Origin: an uncultured Pedobacter sp.
Lineage (GTDB): Bacteria > Bacteroidota > Bacteroidia > Sphingobacteriales > Sphingobacteriaceae
Direction: 5' to 3'
DNA: 7,881 nt
Assembly (NCBI GenBank): GCA_946478755.1
Contig: CAMLDJ010000259.1
Location: 1-7,881, forward strand
Every line of letters starts with the position of its first letter. Positions within the stretch are counted from its first letter, which is position 1. Positions 6,002 to 7,881 of this stretch are shown in pieces. The notes under the pieces are model-generated. The model saw only the letters and a program-made list of their open reading frames with translations. It searched no databases and was not told the origin of the DNA. A program made the translations under genes and the position numbers.

Positions 6002-6805
6002 ATGAATCGCATTAAAATTTCATTTCTCTTATTTGTACTGATCCTTGCAGCTGCCTGTTCTCCGAAACTAGGCAGTACGGGCTCAGGAACATCCGCACTG
6101 CGCGTATTGTCCTATAATATTCATCATTGTAATCCGCCATCCAAAGAAGGACTGATAGATGTCGAAGCAATTGTTAAAGCGATCCGACTACAAAATCCGG
6201 ATCTTGTTGCACTGCAGGAAGTTGATGTAAATACCAAACGATCAGGTAATATCAATCAGGCTGCTTTATTGGCCGATAAGCTTAAAATGAAAGTTTATTT
6301 TGCAAAGGCGATCGCTCATGATGGCGGCGATTACGGGGTGGCCATTTTGTCTAAATACCCTTTAACCGATACCCAAACCTTTATGCTGCCAAAAAACAAT
6401 GATGCAAAGGCAGAACAAAGAGTGCTGGCAGTGGCTACCGTCACTTTGCCGGGTGGCCATAAAATAAAATTTGCTTCTACCCATCTGGATGCACAAAAAG
6501 CTGATGCCAACAGGTTGTTGCAGGTTGCAGAGATCAACCGGCTCACGGCAAAAGAAAGCTTGCCACTCATCCTTGCCGGAGATTTGAATGCAGCCCCTCC
6601 ATCCGAAGCGACCCGCCTGTTCGATCAGCAATTTATAAGGACCTGTACGGACTGTGCATTTACGATCCCCGTCATCGATCCAAGGAAAACCATTGACCAT
6701 ATTGCTTTTAAAAAAGGGGTTCGCTTCAGCATCATTTCGCACGAGGTAATTGCTGAACGCTATGCCTCAGATCATTTGCCTGTGCTGGCAGTTTTGAAGC
6801 TGTAG
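6002..6805 (+). CDS. endonuclease/exonuclease/phosphatase family lipoprotein
   Basis: Metal-dependent phosphoesterase of the DNase I-like fold, with 267 residues. The N-terminus is a lipoprotein signal peptide: basic NRIK, hydrophobic 8-15, and AAAC with the lipid-bearing cysteine at C19, followed by SPKLGS. The enzyme therefore acts outside the cytoplasm, probably tethered facing the periplasm. No acidic surface-export signal follows the cysteine. Fold motifs in order: RVLSYNIHH (N39), DLVALQEVD (metal-binding E73), YGVAILSKYPL (111-121), FASTHLD (H161), ILAGDLNAAP (D194, N196), TIDHIAF (D232, H233) and the terminal SDHLPVLAVL (D257, H258). All expected catalytic residues are present, so it should be active. 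A CTDC pair (C215, C218) lies just before the TIDHI motif. The substrate (DNA, phosphoinositide-like lipid, sphingomyelin or other phosphodiester) cannot be told from sequence. It stands alone between a 343-bp structured gap and a 123-bp spacer. Confidence 0.93.
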   Translation: MNRIKISFLLFVLILAAACSPKLGSTGSGTSALRVLSYNIHHCNPPSKEGLIDVEAIVKAIRLQNPDLVALQEVDVNTKRSGNINQAALLADKLKMKVYFAKAIAHDGGDYGVAILSKYPLTDTQTFMLPKNNDAKAEQRVLAVATVTLPGGHKIKFASTHLDAQKADANRLLQVAEINRLTAKESLPLILAGDLNAAPPSEATRLFDQQFIRTCTDCAFTIPVIDPRKTIDHIAFKKGVRFSIISHEVIAERYASDHLPVLAVLKL

Positions 6806-6892
6806 CCCGCCAATCTTCCCGCGAAAAGCGATATACATACCGAAATGGGAATATTTTTTCCTGGAATACATAAATGCTAACGCAGTTTTCTC

Positions 6893-6900
6893 TAAGTTTG
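6893..6900 (+). promoter_or_regulatory. -7 element of the glycosyltransferase gene
   Basis: TAAGTTTG matches the Bacteroidetes -7 consensus TAnnTTTG exactly and lies 28 bp before the ATG at 6929, giving a leader of about 20 bases. No TTG sits at the expected -33 position (around 6870), so the upstream element is weak. It suggests that the glycosyltransferase gene has its own promoter. Confidence 0.5.
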
Positions 6901-6928
6901 CATTTATTTTTTAGCGTTATAAGCACAC

Positions 6929-7881
6929 ATGGATATTTCTGTTGTAATCCCATTGTATAATGAAGATGAGTCCCTTCCGGAATTAACCACCTGGATTGCC
7001 AAGGTCATGCGGGAGCATAATTTTTCCTATGAGATCCTTTTTGTTGACGATGGGAGTACAGATTCATCCTGGAGGGTAATTGAAGGCTTGAAAAAAGAAT
7101 ATGATGCGGTAAAAGCGATTAAGTTCAGAAGAAATTACGGTAAATCAGCAGCTTTGAATGTGGCTTTTGCAGCTGCAGAGGGAGATGTGATCATCACGAT
7201 GGATGCGGACCTGCAGGACAGTCCGGATGAAATACCCGAACTATTCCGTAGAATAAATGAAGAAAAGCTGGACATCATTTCGGGATGGAAGAAAAAGCGC
7301 TATGATCCCATCACCAAAACAATTCCAACCAAACTATTCAATGCCGCGACACGCAGCATGTCTGGCATCCGGTTAAACGATTTCAACTGTGGTTTAAAGG
7401 CTTACAGAAAGGACGTGGTCAAAACCATTGAGGTGTATGGAGAAATGCACCGTTATATACCCGTAATTGCCAAATGGGCAGGCTTTAAAAAAATTGGGGA
7501 ACAGGTTGTAGAGCACAGAGCCAGGAAGTATGGGGTGACTAAGTTTGGACTCAGCCGTTTTATAAATGGATTCCTCGATTTGCTATCCATCTTTTTTGTC
7601 GGCAAGTTCGGCAAAAGACCAATGCACTTCTTCGGTTCACTAGGGGTATTGAGTTTCTTAATTGGAACCTTTATGGCGATATGGTTGATTGCTGCGAAGC
7701 TGTATCACATCTGGATGAATATTTCTTACAAAAGGGATGTTACAGATCAGCCCTTATTTTACATTGCACTGGTCGCCATTATAGTCGGTTCGCAATTGTT
7801 CTTAACCGGCTTTGTGGCGGAGCTGGTAACCAGGAACGCTACGGAACGAAATCATTATCTGATTGAAAAAGAGATCATTTA
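6929..7881 (+). CDS. family 2 glycosyltransferase, GtrB/DPM1-like, membrane-anchored
   Basis: Predicted to move a sugar from a nucleotide donor to a polyprenyl phosphate or other lipid on the inner face of the inner membrane. There are 317 complete codons; the last two bases (TA) begin codon 318, which is a stop if the next base is A or G. The family is usually 310-330 residues, so the gene is probably complete or nearly so. GT2 motifs: VVIPLYNEDESLP (5-17), FVDDGSTDSS (38-47), FRRNYGKSAALN (66-77), metal-binding DAD within MDADLQDSPDEIP (91-103; D92, D94), NDFNCGLKAYRKDVV (150-164), EMHRYIPVIAKWAGF (172-186) and EHRARKYGVTKFG (195-207). Two membrane helices follow at about 233-256 and 275-297, then a charged tail. 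The start is set by the -7 element 28 bp upstream and by the family-typical MDISVVIPLYNE beginning. The acceptor is unknown; roles in glycolipid or surface-polymer synthesis are inference. Confidence 0.95.
   Translation, partial: MDISVVIPLYNEDESLPELTTWIAKVMREHNFSYEILFVDDGSTDSSWRVIEGLKKEYDAVKAIKFRRNYGKSAALNVAFAAAEGDVIITMDADLQDSPDEIPELFRRINEEKLDIISGWKKKRYDPITKTIPTKLFNAATRSMSGIRLNDFNCGLKAYRKDVVKTIEVYGEMHRYIPVIAKWAGFKKIGEQVVEHRARKYGVTKFGLSRFINGFLDLLSIFFVGKFGKRPMHFFGSLGVLSFLIGTFMAIWLIAAKLYHIWMNISYKRDVTDQPLFYIALVAIIVGSQLFLTGFVAELVTRNATERNHYLIEKEII

Noticed and set aside
6362..6742. Minus-strand ORF of 126 codons (with a second at 6331-6570) opposite the exonuclease gene.
   Set aside because: The plus-strand protein has every catalytic motif of its family; the minus frames are shadows with no recognisable domain.
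7681..7866. Plus-strand ORF of 61 codons in another frame at the right edge.
   Set aside because: It overlaps the glycosyltransferase membrane region, which reads clearly in the frame starting at 6929.

Overview
The window looks like chromosomal DNA of a Bacteroidota member, most likely Sphingobacteriaceae and close to Pedobacter. The reasons are a SusC-type TonB-dependent receptor preceded by a FecI-like sigma factor and a FecR anti-sigma factor, a DUF4199 membrane protein, start sites without Shine-Dalgarno motifs, and promoter-like TAnnTTTG / TTG elements of the Bacteroidetes kind. The genus is inferred from protein style, not proven.

Left part (1-3662, all minus strand): a trans-envelope signalling and uptake cassette in transcription order ECF sigma factor (3084-3662), FecR anti-sigma factor (1839-2972), then the N-terminal half of a SusC-like receptor (from about 1703, running off the left edge). 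The receptor has an STN domain, so substrate binding outside can be relayed through FecR to the sigma factor. The SusD partner and any substrate-specific enzymes would lie beyond the left edge, so the substrate cannot be named. A perfect 11-bp hairpin lies between fecR and susC.

Middle (3663-4439): a 777-bp AT-rich gap between the cassette and the oppositely oriented genes on its right. It holds one operator-like inverted repeat, a possible decayed small ORF, and a promoter candidate for the next gene.

Right part (4440-7881, all plus strand): an unrecognised acidic 222-aa protein and a DUF4199 four-helix membrane protein, 10 bp apart and probably co-transcribed. Next comes a 343-bp non-coding stretch dense in direct and inverted repeats and bounded in part by 8-bp inverted ends; it is the best candidate here for an undescribed RNA or small repeat element. 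Then come a lipoprotein of the endonuclease/exonuclease/phosphatase family and a GtrB/DPM1-like family 2 glycosyltransferase with two C-terminal membrane helices, open to the last base of the window.

Most of the window is recognisable Bacteroidota biology. I saw no mobile-element genes, CRISPR array, tRNA, rRNA or defence system. The less ordinary items are the structured intergenic element, the intra-operon hairpin and the orphan acidic protein.
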